Source: Harmothoe impar (lineage: Eukaryota > Annelida > Polychaeta > Phyllodocida > Polynoidae). From it: 64,000 bases of DNA. Where the stretch lies: positions 38,091,570 through 38,155,569 of the forward strand of contig OX381705.1 in NCBI GenBank assembly GCA_947462335.1, given 5' to 3'. Shown here one piece after another: positions 62,730 through 64,000 of the stretch (position 1 is the stretch's first letter; every line of letters starts with the position of its first letter). The position numbers were made by a program, and so were the translations under genes. A model generated the notes under the pieces. That model did no database searches. It was not told the DNA's origin and saw only the letters and a list, made by a program, of their open reading frames with translations.

Positions 62730-62996
62730 CGCCTCCTCCCTACCCCCCTTTAGGGGGGTAGGGAAGAGGCGAGTCGGAGGTGACTGTAGAGGAGTTTTTC
62801 GGTGACTTGATGACTTTCAAACGACCGTACTGATAGGGGATAAATTTGACTTTTGACTTGAATATTTCTTGCGACTTTGCGACTTGTAAGCGAAAGCGAA
62901 AGCGACTTTGCGACTCGTAGCTCCTTAAATAAAAAGGTGACTTTGTAACCTCAGGGGGGAGATCCTTCTACACCCCCACGGAGTAGAAAGGATCTC
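62730..62996. repeat. Two strong hairpins
   Basis: CGCCTCCTCCCTACCCCCC pairs with 62753-62771 across a 4-base loop with one mismatch. GAGATCCTTCTAC pairs with GTAGAAAGGATCTC (62959-62996) with one bulge. Between them lie repeated GCGACTTTGCGACT motifs. Confidence 0.75.
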
Positions 62997-64000
62997 GGTT
63001 GATTGACTGCACTTTGACTTGTTGTTGTAAACAAAAAAAAACAAAAAAAAAATCAATGAATAGAACGACCCCCTTATTGCTAACAAAGGAACGACTTTGA
63101 ATTACACAAATGAGACTACCCTCTTTTGTAGGGGTTGGCGGTAACTCGACTTAAATTAGAGTATTAGGGAGAGCAAAACGCGACTACACGCCGTCTTAGA
63201 CTGTCGTCTTACGGACCGGATAACAATAACCATAGTTACCTCGGTTACTGTTGATGACGCGTAATGAGCAACGTCGTCAAAATTAAGCTGACGTTAGCGG
63301 TCGGCTAGCCAGACAGTTTTTTTTTGTCAAAATGACCGGAGCAGGTTACGTTGCGGTCGCTCAAGAGACGGCGATGGATCTGGTCACGTGGATACTGAAA
63401 GAAGGTCTACCTATAACCACCACGCTAGTTTGAGCGCGGCGGGTATCAGGCATCATGGGGCCCTTGACGGGTGGGTCCTCCCCATGCAGCCGTATGTCGA
63501 ATTTAAGAAATGCCCATGTCACACGTCACTAAGGGAGAAACGTTTTTTGAAATATTTAGAACCCGAATTTGAGCATTCTGGTACATTTTTAAGGACCCAG
63601 ACACTGCAAAGCCGGGTACCATCCAAGAAAAAAAAAAAGTTTTTGGCGAAATGTTTAGGTTTGAAATGGTACTTTTCTGATGTACTCTTCGAACATTTTT
63701 TTTTTCCTCATGTCACTATGGTCCATGTCACATGTCGGACTCAGGAGCCACATGTCCCATGTCACTTAGATGTCCATGCCCGTGTCGTCGTATCGAATTT
63801 TAAGAAAATGATCATGTCACCATATCGAATTTAGGGGTCTAGTGACATCAGCATGTCCGGCTATCCTCCACAAATTTAGCTCTAAAATGTTTACTTTTTT
63901 GGGCTGATTTTTCATCATTTTAAAAAAAACAATAGGATGTTGAAATGTTTGCTGTTGTAAATAGAAACAAAAACAAAACAAAGCGCATGGTAAGATTATG
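62997..64000. other. Right edge, unassigned
   Basis: Short repeated CATGTCACATGTC and GTATCGAATTTAAG motifs (63500-63830), otherwise nothing recognised. Confidence 0.4.

Overview
This is a window of a repeat-rich animal genome. It carries two spliced host genes whose exons have consensus GT..AG borders and matching phases, and nearly all the rest is transposon-derived. Both proteins look metazoan. The abundance of DIRS-type YR retrotransposons, foldback elements and short-motif arrays would suit a marine invertebrate such as a deuterostome or lophotrochozoan, but I cannot name the species.

Host gene 1 is the Mediator subunit MED23 on the minus strand. Its ATG is at 40344, and eight coding exons (40344-40291, 28854-28744, 26075-25951, 25082-24971, 23736-23638, 17118-17014, 16447-16378, 196-84) encode the N-terminal 263 residues. 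The gene continues off the left edge. Everything from about 200 to 40290 is therefore intronic. Host gene 2 is a myosin regulatory light chain on the plus strand. Its four coding exons (44714-44897, 51298-51459, 52280-52347, 53270-53374) give a complete 172-residue protein. The two genes are divergent. A transposon terminus starts 40 bp upstream of a YY1-type motif in the MED23 promoter region.

The most complete mobile element is a DIRS retrotransposon at 849-6420. It has gag-like, RT/RNase H and tyrosine-recombinase frames without internal stops, divergent inverted termini, and an internal complementary region whose two halves match the two outer ends. It sits inside the RT domain of an older, broken, minus-strand DIRS copy (about 260-848 and 6421-7909). 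That older copy is also cut by a composite foldback element. The remainder of MED23 intron 7 (197-16377) holds a 16-bp minisatellite, a CAGGGG-ended element carrying a 70-bp satellite, a duplicated block of about 610 bp, and a foldback element with a 10-bp target duplication.

Other introns and the intergenic part hold LINE remnants (18885-20340, 23950-24920), a nearly complete but frameshifted LINE (33410-36300, minus), TAA-flanked and TTAA-flanked MITEs, a long GGAA microsatellite, and several elements whose ends are inverted arrays of short motifs (TTTCAGACCCATGG, GATTCGCACTA, TTGCCATTTGC, CCAACGTTGG). The right end (55-64 kb) has two tRNA-like SINE heads, a Gypsy RNase H remnant, an LTR with a short coiled-coil gag-like frame, and an array of octamer, E-box and CCAAT-like motifs. 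A 200-N assembly gap (47036-47235) lies in MRLC intron 2. Frames that begin with GTG or TTG, or that run through simple repeats, are not treated as genes.
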